Shown piece after piece: positions 29,977 through 38,757 of a DNA stretch of 64,000 nucleotides; positions within the stretch are counted from its first letter, which is position 1; each line of letters opens with the position of its first letter. The DNA is from Dyella halodurans (GTDB lineage: Bacteria > Pseudomonadota > Gammaproteobacteria > Xanthomonadales > Rhodanobacteraceae). The stretch covers positions 310,001 through 374,000 of the forward strand of contig NZ_JAPDPF010000004.1 in the NCBI RefSeq assembly GCF_026283925.1. Reading direction: 5' to 3'. A model generated the notes under the pieces. That model worked only from the letters and a program-made list of their open reading frames with translations, was not told where the DNA came from and ran no database searches. Both the position numbers and the translations under genes were made by a program.

Positions 29977-30846
29977 CTAGCCTTTCGCCACCGGGCGGCT
30001 GGGGTCGCTGACCCAGCCGCTCCATGAGGGCGCATACAGCCGCGAACCTGCCAATCCCGCGTACTCCATCGCCAGCAGGTTGTGGCAGGCGGTAACGCCG
30101 GAGCCGCACATATGCACCACGTCTCGTGGCGCGTGCGGGCCAAGCACATCGAGGAATTCCTGGCGCAGCGCATCCGCCGACTTGAAGCGGCCATCGGCGC
30201 CCAGGTTCTCCGAGAACGGTCGATTGAGCGCCCCCGGCACATGCCCACCGACGCGATCGATCGGCTCCACCTCGCCGCGATAACGCGGCGCGGCGCGGGC
30301 GTCGAGCAAGAGTCTTTCCGGCGCGTCGAGCAAATGCGCGTGATCGGTCAGATAGCGGCTGGTGTCGTAATGCAGCTCCACCTTGCTCGGCGCGCGCGTC
30401 ACCTTGCCCGCTTCCACCGGCAAGCCAGCCGCCAGCCATGCAGCGTAGCCGCCATCGAGCACGGCCGCTTCCTGCACACCGACGAGTCGCAGCAGCCACC
30501 ACAGGCGTGCTGCTGCCAGCGAGCCACCCGCGGCGTCGTAACTCACGACCTGCAAGCCGGGGCGCCAGCCCCAACTCGACACGACGGCAGAGAACGCCGA
30601 TGCCAGCGGCAAGGGATGGCGCCCAAGCCCTTCGGCCTGGCGCGACAGATCGGAGAGGTCCTGGTCCAGGCTTGCGTACACCGCGCCCGGGATATGTCCT
30701 TGCAGATAATCACGTTCGCCCTTGGCGACATCACGCTTGCCATTCGCTCGCGCCATCAACTCGAAGCGGCAATCGACAATCAGAACGTCTTGCGGCGACA
30801 GCGCGGCGAGTTCGCCCGCTTCGATCAGCGTGGTCTTGCGTGTCAT
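29977..30846 (-). CDS. sseA: SseA-like 3-mercaptopyruvate sulfurtransferase
   Basis: 289-aa tandem rhodanese protein. The N-terminal rhodanese domain (residues 1-140) is inactive, with no catalytic Cys at the loop SYDAAGGSLAAAR. The C-terminal domain has the active-site loop CGSGVTAC (Cys near residue 247), the mercaptopyruvate sulfurtransferase type, rather than CRxGxT of thiosulfate sulfurtransferases. It is a cytosolic sulfur transfer enzyme. Its ATG overlaps the stop of the upstream NUDIX gene by four bases (ATGA). It converges on the isomerase gene, with only five bases between the two stop codons. Confidence 0.9.
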   Translation of the reverse strand: MTRKTTLIEAGELAALSPQDVLIVDCRFELMARANGKRDVAKGERDYLQGHIPGAVYASLDQDLSDLSRQAEGLGRHPLPLASAFSAVVSSWGWRPGLQVVSYDAAGGSLAAARLWWLLRLVGVQEAAVLDGGYAAWLAAGLPVEAGKVTRAPSKVELHYDTSRYLTDHAHLLDAPERLLLDARAAPRYRGEVEPIDRVGGHVPGALNRPFSENLGADGRFKSADALRQEFLDVLGPHAPRDVVHMCGSGVTACHNLLAMEYAGLAGSRLYAPSWSGWVSDPSRPVAKG

Positions 30847-31445
30847 GCGCGGCCCATCCTCTGCAGAAGGTTAAAGACCATGGCGGCAGTCGCGCCCCAG
30901 ATGCGGTGACCGCCATGCACGAATTCCACCATGTCGCGCCGATGTCCGCGAAACTCCATGGTGTAACGGCGCAGGTTGGCCGGCTCCAGGAAGAATGACA
31001 GCGGCACCTCGAAGACCTCGGCCACTTCATCGGGTGCGGGATAAAGCCGCGCGTCTGGATCGATGCGCGCCACCACCGGCGTGATGCAATAGCCGCTCAC
31101 GGTTTCGAAGCGATCGAGGAAACCCAAGGGCGTGACCAGCTTGCGCGCCAGGCCGATCTCCTCCTCGCTCTCACGCAGCGCCGTCGCAACGGCGTCGGCG
31201 TCCGCCGGATCCGTGCGACCGCCGGGAAACGCCACCTGTCCCGCATGATCCTGCAGATGATCGGTACGGACCGTGAGCACGAGGCGTGGCTGGACACCCT
31301 CCCGCACACCCACCAGCACGGCAGCCGGACGGCGCGGCACGTCACCCAGCAGCTCCGCCATGTCACGGTGATTCCAACCCTGGCCGGTCGGCGGCGCCGA
31401 CAACGGCACTAGCGCCGAATGCAGCTGGGTCAGTACCTCGCCCAT
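30843..31445 (-). CDS. NUDIX hydrolase, CoA pyrophosphatase (NudL/YeaB type)
   Basis: 200-aa protein. The Nudix box reads GGRTDPADADAVATALRESEEEIGL, with Asp in place of the first Glu as is usual in the CoA pyrophosphatase subfamily. The upstream LTVRTDHLQDHAGQVAFPGG is the UPF0035/CoA-recognition motif of NudL and PCD1-like enzymes. It would cleave CoA to 3',5'-ADP and phosphopantetheine. The ATG at 31445 overlaps the DUF1289 stop by one base (TGATG). The longer frame runs antisense-like through DUF1289 and is rejected. Confidence 0.88.
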   Translation of the reverse strand: MGEVLTQLHSALVPLSAPPTGQGWNHRDMAELLGDVPRRPAAVLVGVREGVQPRLVLTVRTDHLQDHAGQVAFPGGRTDPADADAVATALRESEEEIGLARKLVTPLGFLDRFETVSGYCITPVVARIDPDARLYPAPDEVAEVFEVPLSFFLEPANLRRYTMEFRGHRRDMVEFVHGGHRIWGATAAMVFNLLQRMGRA

Positions 31446-31636
31446 CACGGCACCTTGCGTGGAGGAAGCACCTCGCGCATATAACGCAGGCGCTCGCTGT
31501 CGTTCATGCCGCGCCAACGGGCGATCTCGTCGCCGGTGCGCAGGCAGCCAATGCAATAGCCACGCGCGTCTAGCCTGCAGATACCAATGCAGGGCGACAG
31601 GGCGACGGTGATGGTTGGAGCGGGGTCGTTAAGCAT
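31445..31636 (-). CDS. DUF1289 small Cys-rich protein
   Basis: 63-aa protein with the DUF1289 signature SPCIGICRLDARGYCIGCLRTGDEIARW, whose four Cys residues probably bind a metal (inference from the pattern). Found widely in Proteobacteria; function unknown. It overlaps the NUDIX gene start and so is the first gene of the DUF1289-NUDIX-sseA unit. Confidence 0.85.
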   Translation of the reverse strand: MLNDPAPTITVALSPCIGICRLDARGYCIGCLRTGDEIARWRGMNDSERLRYMREVLPPRKVP

Positions 31637-31700
31637 GAGCCCGCTAATGCTAGCCGATTCGGCGTCGACTAGCAGGGCGGTGCGTCACTGCTGGAGGGCA

Positions 31701-32414
31701 TCACTGCTGGATCTCAAGCAGCTCGATCTCGAACACCAGCGCCTCGTTTGGCCCGATGCGCGGCAAGGCGCCGTGCGTGCCATAGGCCAGTTGCGGCGGA
31801 ATCACCACTTTCCAGCGGTCGCCCACGTGCATGCGCGGAATCACGTCCTGCCAGCCGCGGATCACCTTGTCGACCTCGAAATGAACCGGCGCACCGCGCG
31901 CCCAGGTACTGTCGAATTCGGTGCCGTCGACCAGCATGCCGCGATAATTCACCGTAACCATGCTGGTCACGGTGGGACTGATCCTGCCCTCGCCTTTCCT
32001 GATCACCGCGTACTGGATGCCGGACGGCAGCTGGACCACGCCCGACTGCTGGCGATTGCGCTCCATGAAATCGGCACTCTTGCGCGCATTGCTTTCGGCG
32101 ATGCGCTTGAATTCGGCGATCGCGGTCGCGTGCATCTGTTCGTCGAGCATCTGCAGCTGATCATGCATGTCTTGCATCGACACGCTGGGACGCTTCTTCG
32201 AGTAGGCGTCCTGGATCGCTCGCTGCAGCGTCGGAATATCGATATCCGGATCGCCATTGGCGAACTGGCTGCCGATCTGGAATCCAATGGCATAGGAAAG
32301 CTTGCTCTTGTCGAGCTTGGTCGAAGCGGCATCGCGCGATGCCGCGTTGTCCTGCGCATGCACTGCCGCACCCCATAACAGGACGCCCAGAGCCAGCCAA
32401 CGCAGTTGTGCCAT
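31701..32414 (-). CDS. FKBP-type peptidyl-prolyl cis-trans isomerase (FkpA/Mip-like)
   Basis: 237-aa exported protein. A signal peptide MAQLRWLALGVLLWGAAVHAQ is followed by an FKBP_N dimerisation region (LSYAIGFQIGSQFANGDPDIDIPTLQRAIQDAYS) and a C-terminal FKBP domain (VTVNYRGMLVDGTEFDSTWARGAPVHFEVDKVIRGWQDVIPRMHVGDRWKVVIPPQLAYG) whose active-site residues Tyr, Asp, Phe, Val, Ile and Tyr are present. The ATG at 32414 has GGAGATAGGC upstream; a longer frame starting at 32522 has no signal sequence. It acts as a periplasmic folding chaperone. It stands 64 bases upstream of DUF1289. Confidence 0.92.
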   Translation of the reverse strand: MAQLRWLALGVLLWGAAVHAQDNAASRDAASTKLDKSKLSYAIGFQIGSQFANGDPDIDIPTLQRAIQDAYSKKRPSVSMQDMHDQLQMLDEQMHATAIAEFKRIAESNARKSADFMERNRQQSGVVQLPSGIQYAVIRKGEGRISPTVTSMVTVNYRGMLVDGTEFDSTWARGAPVHFEVDKVIRGWQDVIPRMHVGDRWKVVIPPQLAYGTHGALPRIGPNEALVFEIELLEIQQ

Positions 32415-32567
32415 GCCTATCTCCATTGCAGCCGGAACTCCACCATCGTAAGCGGTCCGGGCGGATCGTGCAGCGAACACCGGCAAATCCGGCGTCCCTG
32501 CTGAGAACGCCGGGGGCGACAAAGGTTCCCACTGGTACTATGCCTGTTTTCCCCGCCGGATTTCCTC

Positions 32568-33350
32568 ATGGCCTATCGAAACCTTGAAATCGCCAACCGC
32601 GGCGCGGTTCGCACGATCACTGTCAATCGTCCGGACAAGCTCAACGCGCTCAATCGCGAAACACTCAACGAACTGACGCTGGCCTTCACCCAGGCCTCCC
32701 AGGACGACGCCGTGCGTGTGGTCGTGTTGGCCGGTGCGGGCGAGAAGGCGTTCGTGGCCGGCGCCGACATCGCCGAAATGCATGGCTACAGCCCGGTGCA
32801 GGCGCAGGGTTTCTCGCGCACCGGACAGCGCCTGATGAGCCTGATCGAACGCCTGGGCAAACCCGTCATCGCGCGCATCCAGGGTTTCGCCCTCGGCGGC
32901 GGCATGGAGCTGGCGATGGCCTGCCATTTGCGCATCGCCAGCGAGAAGGCGAAGTTTGGCCAGCCGGAAATCAATCTCGGCCTGATCCCGGGCTTTGGCG
33001 GCACCCAGCGCCTGCTTCGCCTCGCCGGTCGTGGCGCGGCGCTGGAGCTGTGCCTGAGCGGCGGCCTGATCAACGCCCAGCGTGCGTACGAGCTGGGGGT
33101 GGTCACCCGCGTGGTGGCGGCCGAAGCGCTGGATGAGACGGTAGACGGCCTGGCCGACCAGCTCGCCCAGGCGGCGCCATTGGCCGCGGCCGCCATCCTG
33201 GATGCGGTGCTGCAGGGTGGCGAAACCACCATCGATCAGGGGCTGGAGTTCGAGACGCAGGCGTTTGCCCTCGCCTTCTCCACCGAGGACATGCGCGAAG
33301 GCACCACGGCGTTCCTGGAGAAGCGCAAGGCTGTGTTCCACGGTCGCTGA
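32568..33350 (+). CDS. Enoyl-CoA hydratase (crotonase family)
   Basis: 260-aa crotonase with both catalytic acids: Glu in GFALGGGMELAMACHLRIAS and Glu in FGQPEINLGLIPGFGGTQRL. The oxyanion-hole loop FVAGADIAEM and the AYELGVVTRVV segment are typical, so it should hydrate short-chain trans-2-enoyl-CoA. The ATG at 32568 lacks a strong ribosome binding site. It is transcribed divergently from the FKBP gene and converges on the DUF1684 gene. It is not adjacent to fadA/fadB homologues, so its exact pathway is unclear. Confidence 0.92.
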   Translation: MAYRNLEIANRGAVRTITVNRPDKLNALNRETLNELTLAFTQASQDDAVRVVVLAGAGEKAFVAGADIAEMHGYSPVQAQGFSRTGQRLMSLIERLGKPVIARIQGFALGGGMELAMACHLRIASEKAKFGQPEINLGLIPGFGGTQRLLRLAGRGAALELCLSGGLINAQRAYELGVVTRVVAAEALDETVDGLADQLAQAAPLAAAAILDAVLQGGETTIDQGLEFETQAFALAFSTEDMREGTTAFLEKRKAVFHGR

Positions 33351-33416
33351 GCCTGCCAGAGCAGGGCCGGGCAAGCGGGGTACCCCGCTACCCGGCCCAG
33401 TTACCCAAGCCCCGTA

Positions 33417-34331
33417 TCAGTGCCCGCCGCGGTAGTTCTTCTCGCCAGCGGTCACGCGCAGATCCAGGCGATTCTCCGGCGGCGCCAGCGGACAGGTCGC
33501 ATACGGCGTGAATGCGCACGGCGGGTTATACGCCCGGTTGAAATCAAGCACGACCTTGCCATCCTTGGGCAGGTCGGCGTACATGAATCGCGCGGCGCCG
33601 TAGGTCTCATGACCGGAGGTGCGATCGGCGATCACGAAGAACAGCGAGTCCGGCTCTTCCTGGATCGGCAGCAGCTCGTAAGTATGGCCATCACGCTGGA
33701 AGACGGCCTTGCCTGGCACTTTTTCCTTGTTGATGGTGCCGAGCACGGAGCCCACTTCCAGCTCATGCGGCGGGTCGAACGGCACCCAGTCGGCAACGAT
33801 GTGCCACGACGGATCGATCGGGAAATAATCGAGGCCGAGGAAATGCGTGCGCGTCTCGGCCTGGCTGTCCTTGACGCGCAACCCCTTACGCCCATCGCGA
33901 TCGATCACGAAGAAATTGGCCGAACCGAAGGCCACCAGCGTCGCCGGCGAGGCTGCGCTGGCGTGCATGTCGTCGACCAGATCGGCCTCATGCACGAGCT
34001 TGCCATCGATGGTGGCGCCGCTGTCGTGGTCGAGCACGATGTGCATCGCGCCCTGCTTGCCCAGGGTGACCACGCCAAGGTGGGCAGGACCCACCTTGAG
34101 CACGATGTCGTTGTCGGCCGCGCTGCCGACCCGGTTGGCACCTTCATTCAACCATTCCAGGCCGACCAGGCTCAGCCAGCCGTTGGGTGCGGTGAGGCTG
34201 GCCAGGCGCTTCTGCTGCCACTGCAGGACTTGTTGCGAGACATCGGCCGGGTCGGCGGCGGAGGAATTCTGGGCATGCACGGCGGCAACTCCAAGGCTCA
34301 AGACGAAAGCAAAAACGGCGGTACGCAACAT
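33417..34331 (-). CDS. DUF1684 domain-containing exported protein
   Basis: 304-aa protein with a signal peptide MLRTAVFAFVLSLGVAAVHAQ. The DUF1684 core contains QVLQWQQKRLASLTAPNGWLSLVGLEWLNEG near the N-terminus and DFNRAYNPPCAFTPYATCPLAPPENRLDLRVTAGEK at the C-terminus, both hallmarks of the family. Function unknown. The ATG at 34331 places the signal peptide at the N-terminus; an upstream ATG at 34349 is possible. It follows mutL by 73 bases, although mutL is normally followed by miaA in other Gammaproteobacteria. Confidence 0.8.
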   Translation of the reverse strand: MLRTAVFAFVLSLGVAAVHAQNSSAADPADVSQQVLQWQQKRLASLTAPNGWLSLVGLEWLNEGANRVGSAADNDIVLKVGPAHLGVVTLGKQGAMHIVLDHDSGATIDGKLVHEADLVDDMHASAASPATLVAFGSANFFVIDRDGRKGLRVKDSQAETRTHFLGLDYFPIDPSWHIVADWVPFDPPHELEVGSVLGTINKEKVPGKAVFQRDGHTYELLPIQEEPDSLFFVIADRTSGHETYGAARFMYADLPKDGKVVLDFNRAYNPPCAFTPYATCPLAPPENRLDLRVTAGEKNYRGGH

Positions 34332-34404
34332 GGCAGGCCCCGTCGACATCAGTATCCGAGTATGGCCGTCCATTTGGCGATGTGGCAAGCGCGCCAGGGC
34401 CGGC

Positions 34405-36240
34405 TCAACGACCGCGCAGGAACAGCTTGTCCAGCTCGGGCAGGCTCAACTGCGTCCAGGTCGGGCGCCCATGGTTGCACTGTCCCGATCGCTCGGTGGT
34501 TTCCATTTCACGCAACAAGGCATTCATTTCCGGAATGGTCAGGCGCCGCCCTGCCCGCACCGAACCATGGCACGCCATGGTGGAAAGCAGTTCGTTCTCC
34601 AATTCTTGCAGGCGCCGCGAACTGCCGTGCTGGGCCAGTTCGGCCAGCACATCGCGACACAACTGGGCAACGTCGGCGCCTTCCAGCAAGGCGGGAATCC
34701 GCCGCACCACCACGCCCGACGGACCGCTGCGCGACAACTCCAGGCCCCATTCGGCCAGCGCATCCGCGTGCTCTTCGGCGGCGGCAGCCTCTTTCGCGCT
34801 CACGGCCACGTTCAGCGGCACCAGCATCATCTGCGAGCGCAGGTTGCTGCAGGCCCGGCCCGCCTTGAGCTTTTCGTAGGTGATGCGCTCATGCGCGGCA
34901 TGCATGTCGACCAGGATCAGGCCATGTGCATTCTCGGCGAGGATATAGATGCTCTTGAGTTGCGCGATGGCGAAGCCCAAGGGCGGCGCTTCGTCATCCG
35001 CCGCCTCGGGCATGGGCGAATTCGCCGCGTAAGCCAATGGCGCCTGCGCGGCGGCCGGCTCACCCAGCAAGGCAGCGTAGCCCGCCAGTGGCTCCTCGCG
35101 CACGCCGAGACTGAGCCGGCTCTGGCTGAAAGAATTCGGCCACGCCGGTGCCGAAGACGCATGCGTGGGCAAGGATGACAAGCCGTACGACGGCGTCGGC
35201 ACCGCAGCGGCCTCCTGCATCGGCAGCCCCACGTGCCCCGCTCGCGTCTGCGCCAGCGCCTCATGGAGTGTGCGGAACAGGAAGTCGTGTACCAGCCGCT
35301 GCTCGCGGAAACGCACTTCGTGCTTGGCGGGATGCACGTTCACGTCGACGCCGGCCGGATCAAGTTCCAGGTAGAGCACGAACGCGGCGTGACGACCGTG
35401 GAACAGCACATCGGCATAGGCCTGACGCACGGCATGAGCCACGATGCGATCGCGCACCAGGCGCCCGTTGACGTAGAAGTACTGCGAATCCGCCTGCGAA
35501 CGAGACGCCGTGGGCAAGCCAACCCAGCCGGACAAGTGCAAACCTGCCGCCGCGTGATCGACACGCAGGCTTTGTTGCGGAAACTCTTCGCCCAGTACCT
35601 CGGCCACGCGCTGCAATGCCGCGCCCTCGTCGCGTGCCGCCTTGAGTATGCGCACGGGCTTGCCGTTATGGCTCAGGCGAAATTCCACCGAGCGACGTGC
35701 CAGCGCCAGCGACTTCAGCAGGTCGTCGATATGCGCGAACTCGGTTCGCTCCGCGCGCAGGAATTTTCGGCGTGCGGGTACGTTGTAGAACAGGTCGCGC
35801 ACTTCGACGCTGCTGCCCTGCGGATGCTGCGCAGGGCGCGCGGCCTGCATCTTGCCGCCATCGACTTCGATGCGGAATGCAGTGTCCTGCCCTTGCGCGC
35901 GCGAGGTCAGCGCGAAACGCGCCACCGACGACACCGAGGCCAGCGCTTCGCCGCGAAATCCCATGCTGGCGACATGCTCAAGATCGTCGAAGCTGCCGAT
36001 CTTGCTGGTGGCATGCGAGGCCACAGCCAACTGCAGCTCATCCGCTGCAATCCCGCAGCCATCGTCACGCACGCGAATCAAGCGCGCGCCGCCCTGCTCG
36101 ATGTCGACCTCGATGCGGGTGGCACCGGCATCGAGGCTGTTCTCGACCAGCTCCTTCACCACGGACGAAGGCCGCTCAATCACCTCGCCAGCGGCGATCT
36201 GGTTGATGAGTTCGGGAGGAAGGGCACGGATGACAGGCAT
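34405..36240 (-). CDS. mutL: MutL, DNA mismatch repair ATPase/endonuclease
   Basis: 611-aa GHKL ATPase. The N-terminal ATPase has [35 protein letters not shown] and HATSKI, then [16 protein letters not shown]. After a linker (about residues 330-420) the C-terminal domain has [16 protein letters not shown] (about residues 440-455), matching the DxHA(x)2E(x)4E endonuclease motif. MutL proteins carrying it nick DNA themselves, unlike E. coli MutL, which relies on MutH. The ATG at 36240 gives the standard [20 protein letters not shown] start. It follows the amidase gene, with a 247-base gap holding a repeat element. Confidence 0.96.
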   Translation of the reverse strand: MPVIRALPPELINQIAAGEVIERPSSVVKELVENSLDAGATRIEVDIEQGGARLIRVRDDGCGIAADELQLAVASHATSKIGSFDDLEHVASMGFRGEALASVSSVARFALTSRAQGQDTAFRIEVDGGKMQAARPAQHPQGSSVEVRDLFYNVPARRKFLRAERTEFAHIDDLLKSLALARRSVEFRLSHNGKPVRILKAARDEGAALQRVAEVLGEEFPQQSLRVDHAAAGLHLSGWVGLPTASRSQADSQYFYVNGRLVRDRIVAHAVRQAYADVLFHGRHAAFVLYLELDPAGVDVNVHPAKHEVRFREQRLVHDFLFRTLHEALAQTRAGHVGLPMQEAAAVPTPSYGLSSLPTHASSAPAWPNSFSQSRLSLGVREEPLAGYAALLGEPAAAQAPLAYAANSPMPEAADDEAPPLGFAIAQLKSIYILAENAHGLILVDMHAAHERITYEKLKAGRACSNLRSQMMLVPLNVAVSAKEAAAAEEHADALAEWGLELSRSGPSGVVVRRIPALLEGADVAQLCRDVLAELAQHGSSRRLQELENELLSTMACHGSVRAGRRLTIPEMNALLREMETTERSGQCNHGRPTWTQLSLPELDKLFLRGR

Positions 36241-36322
36241 CGGCGAAGCTTAAAGCCTGACCCTCACGGGCGAAAGCGGAGCGCCGCCCCGAAGCCCATT
36301 CACGACTCCCCTCGTTCCTCAC

Positions 36323-36421
36323 CGTCATCCCAGCGAAAGCTGGGATCCAGTGACTTTGCTTTTGCCCTGGACGCTTCGCCAGAGCGAAAGACGCTGGATC
36401 CCAGCTTCCGCTGGGATGACG
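36323..36421. repeat. CGTCATCCCAGC-bounded intergenic repeat element
   Basis: A 99-bp element between mutL and the amidase gene. It is bounded by CGTCATCCCAGC (36323-36334) and GCTGGGATGACG (36410-36421). Each end can also fold on itself (CCCAGCGAAAGCTGGG; CCCAGCTTCCGCTGGG), and the interior includes GGATCCAGTGACTTTG. It is related to the element at 21027-21162. It is a non-coding REP/MITE-like sequence. Confidence 0.7.
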
Positions 36422-36487
36422 GATAGGTGGGGTGGAGGAAGGGGTGAAAAGGCGCCAAGGCTACGCTTGCGCTTGCCGCGACTTCGC

Positions 36488-38089
36488 TCAGCTCGCGGGA
36501 ATGGTCAACACCATGCCTACGCGTACGCCGCTCTCGCCATTGATGCGATTGGCGTTTTTCAACGCATCGATGCTGACGCCGTACTGGCGGGCGATGCTGC
36601 GCAGGTTCTCACCGGGTTCGACCCGGTGCAGGTCGCGCACGCCATCGTCGGCGCTTGCTGCATCGCCGCCGGAACCCTGGCTGGACGAGGCCATCGCCTG
36701 CGCCACCGCCTTGTTGGCGCGGGCCGAGGTGTCGTCATCGCTGTTCTTCGAGGATGCCAGCGCCACGCCGCTGCGCCGCGCCGCCTGGGCGGCAAACCAG
36801 CTACCAGGCGGCGGCGTAGCTTCGAAGTAACTGCGCACGCCACTCATCACGGCCGTGGCGAGGCGCGCCTGGTGCGCGGGATCGCGCAACTTGCGCTCCT
36901 CGTCCGGATTGCTGATGAAGGCGGTCTCGACCAGGATCGACGGCACGTCGGGCGAACGCAGCACCACGAAGTTGGCGCGCTCCACGTAGCCACGATGGGT
37001 CGGGCCGAGATTGCCGAGGGCGCTCAGCACGTTGCCGGCCACCGACTCGCTGGCCTGCATGGAATAGCCCTGCTGCAGGTCCAGCAAGACGGCGGCCAGG
37101 CCGTCGTTCTTGTCGTCGAGCGTAACGCCACCGATCAGGTCGGCGCGGTTCTGGCCGTCCGCCAGCCATTGGGCCGCCATATTGGTCTTGCCGCGCGGCG
37201 ACAACACCCACACCGATGAACCCCTGGCGTCGCCATTGACGAAGGCGTCGGCGTGGATCGAGATGAACAGGTCCGCGGAGTTGTTGCGCGCGATCTGGTA
37301 ACGCTGCGCCAGCGGGATGAAGAAGTCCGTGCTGCGTGTCAGCACGGCACGCATGCCGGGCTGCTGGTTGATCTGTTCCGCCAACTGGCGCGCGACCGCG
37401 AGGGTGACGTTTTTCTCCAGCGTGCCGCTGGGACCATGCGCGCCCGGATCATCGCCGCCATGGCCGGCATCGACCGCAATCACCACCTTGCGCTCGCCGT
37501 TCAACAACGCCGCTGCCGCCCGCGTGGAAGCCATGCCGCTCTGGGTGGGCTTGAGGCCGGACTTGCCCCCGCTGCGCGCGGGCGCCGGCGTGTAGGTCGG
37601 TGCCGGATCCGGCGCCGATACGGCTGGCGCGGCGGCCACCGCCGCCGGGCCGTCGTCGTCCGACCCGCGCGCGACAGGCTTGGATGCCACGCCGCTGCCT
37701 GGATAAAGATCCACCACCAGGCGGTAGCCGTAGTCCGCCTGCGGCTTCAGCAGGAAGCTCTTGATGCTGCTGGAGGGGTCGATCTTCGCCGTGAGCCGGA
37801 CATTGCTGCCCTGTCGCTCGCCACTGAGCCCCTTGTAGAGCCCCTGGGCGGAGGGAGAACTGAAATCGCTGCTGATCGAACTGTCGTTGACGTCGACCGT
37901 CAGCTGGTCGCCGTCCTGCTTGACCTTGTAGGTCACCGGGCCGGACACATCGAGCACGACGCGGGTGTATTCGGGGCCCGCCCACACGCGGGCGGACTTC
38001 ACATCGGCCGCACGCGCAACGCAAACGGGCACCAGGGCCATCAAGGCCATGGCACCGAGCAAAGCAGGATGCGTCCTATATCCCTTCAT
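36488..38089 (-). CDS. N-acetylmuramoyl-L-alanine amidase (AmiB/AmiC type) with AMIN and LysM domains
   Basis: 533-aa periplasmic cell-wall hydrolase for daughter cell separation. A signal peptide (MKGYRTHPALLGAMALMALVPVCVARA) is followed by an AMIN domain (VWAGPEYTRVVLDVSGPVTYKV) for septal targeting, a Pro/Ala-rich linker, an Amidase_3 domain with zinc ligands (VAVDAGHGGDDPGAHG, TRSTDFFIPLAQRYQIARNNSADLFISIHADA, DVPSILVETAFISNPDEE) and a C-terminal LysM domain (HRVEPGENLRSIARQYGVSIDALKNANRI). The LysM domain is a feature of AmiB-like amidases. The ATG at 38089 is supported by the signal peptide. It lies between tsaE and mutL, as in E. coli tsaE-amiB-mutL. Confidence 0.94.
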   Translation of the reverse strand: MKGYRTHPALLGAMALMALVPVCVARAADVKSARVWAGPEYTRVVLDVSGPVTYKVKQDGDQLTVDVNDSSISSDFSSPSAQGLYKGLSGERQGSNVRLTAKIDPSSSIKSFLLKPQADYGYRLVVDLYPGSGVASKPVARGSDDDGPAAVAAAPAVSAPDPAPTYTPAPARSGGKSGLKPTQSGMASTRAAAALLNGERKVVIAVDAGHGGDDPGAHGPSGTLEKNVTLAVARQLAEQINQQPGMRAVLTRSTDFFIPLAQRYQIARNNSADLFISIHADAFVNGDARGSSVWVLSPRGKTNMAAQWLADGQNRADLIGGVTLDDKNDGLAAVLLDLQQGYSMQASESVAGNVLSALGNLGPTHRGYVERANFVVLRSPDVPSILVETAFISNPDEERKLRDPAHQARLATAVMSGVRSYFEATPPPGSWFAAQAARRSGVALASSKNSDDDTSARANKAVAQAMASSSQGSGGDAASADDGVRDLHRVEPGENLRSIARQYGVSIDALKNANRINGESGVRVGMVLTIPAS

Positions 38090-38301
38090 GGTGCGGAATT
38101 GAAGCCCACTCGCCTGCCGATTGCAAGATGTTTTCCTTTGAATATCCATAACCTGCAGGTGTTTTGTCAGATCACCTCCAGCTATCGGCCGCAAGCCACG
38201 CAAACTGAAGGCTTCCTGCCGATGCAAGCCAGGAAGAAAAATCTCAAGCAGTACCGATACTTAGCTGAAAAGCGCCGCGCCAAGCGGCCTACGGGCCGTG
38301 C

Positions 38302-38757
38302 TCAGGACAGCCGGGACACGATTCTCGCGCCGCGCTCCGTACGCGCTTCCATGGCAGCGGCCCGACCACTGCCGGCGTAGCTCAGGTGCAGGATCAGGTC
38401 GGGCGTCGGCAGGGCGCCGGTGCCTCGCTCAGGCCATTCCACCAGCACCAGGGCCGCGGGGTCGGACAGCGCATCCAGACCCAGCCATTCGAGCTCGCCC
38501 GGATCGGCGATGCGGTAGAGATCCAGGTGCCAGGCCGCCCGACCCTGGGCGCGATAGGACTCGACCAGGCTGTAGGTAGGGCTTTTGATCCGCTCGCCGA
38601 CGCCCAGCGCGCCGAGCAGTGCTCGCGCGAAGCTGGTCTTGCCGGCCCCCAGGTCACCGTGCAGGTAGACCACCAGCCCCTCATCGAGCACGCCGGCCAG
38701 CTGTCGGGCCAGCGCGGCCGTAGCCGCTTCGTCGGCCAGCTCCCAGTGGTGATCCAT
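38302..38757 (-). CDS. tsaE: TsaE, tRNA t6A modification ATPase
   Basis: 151-aa ATPase needed with TsaB, TsaC and TsaD for N6-threonylcarbamoyladenosine in ANN-decoding tRNAs. Walker A is GDLGAGKTSFARALL; SPTYSLVESY and LVEWPERG are the family motifs. Its ATG overlaps the stop of nnr by one base (TGATG). The 212-base gap before the amidase gene contains a 10-bp palindrome ACCTGCAGGT (38151-38160) but no gene. Confidence 0.95.
   Translation of the reverse strand: MDHHWELADEAATAALARQLAGVLDEGLVVYLHGDLGAGKTSFARALLGALGVGERIKSPTYSLVESYRAQGRAAWHLDLYRIADPGELEWLGLDALSDPAALVLVEWPERGTGALPTPDLILHLSYAGSGRAAAMEARTERGARIVSRLS

Noticed and set aside
33417-36240. Missing miaA-hfq downstream of mutL as a deletion
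   Set aside because: In this window a DUF1684 gene follows mutL with no remnant of miaA; rearranged order is common outside enterobacteria, so no deletion can be claimed.
38151-38160. Palindrome ACCTGCAGGT upstream of the amidase gene as an operator
   Set aside because: Ten-base palindromes are expected by chance at this scale and there is no supporting promoter.
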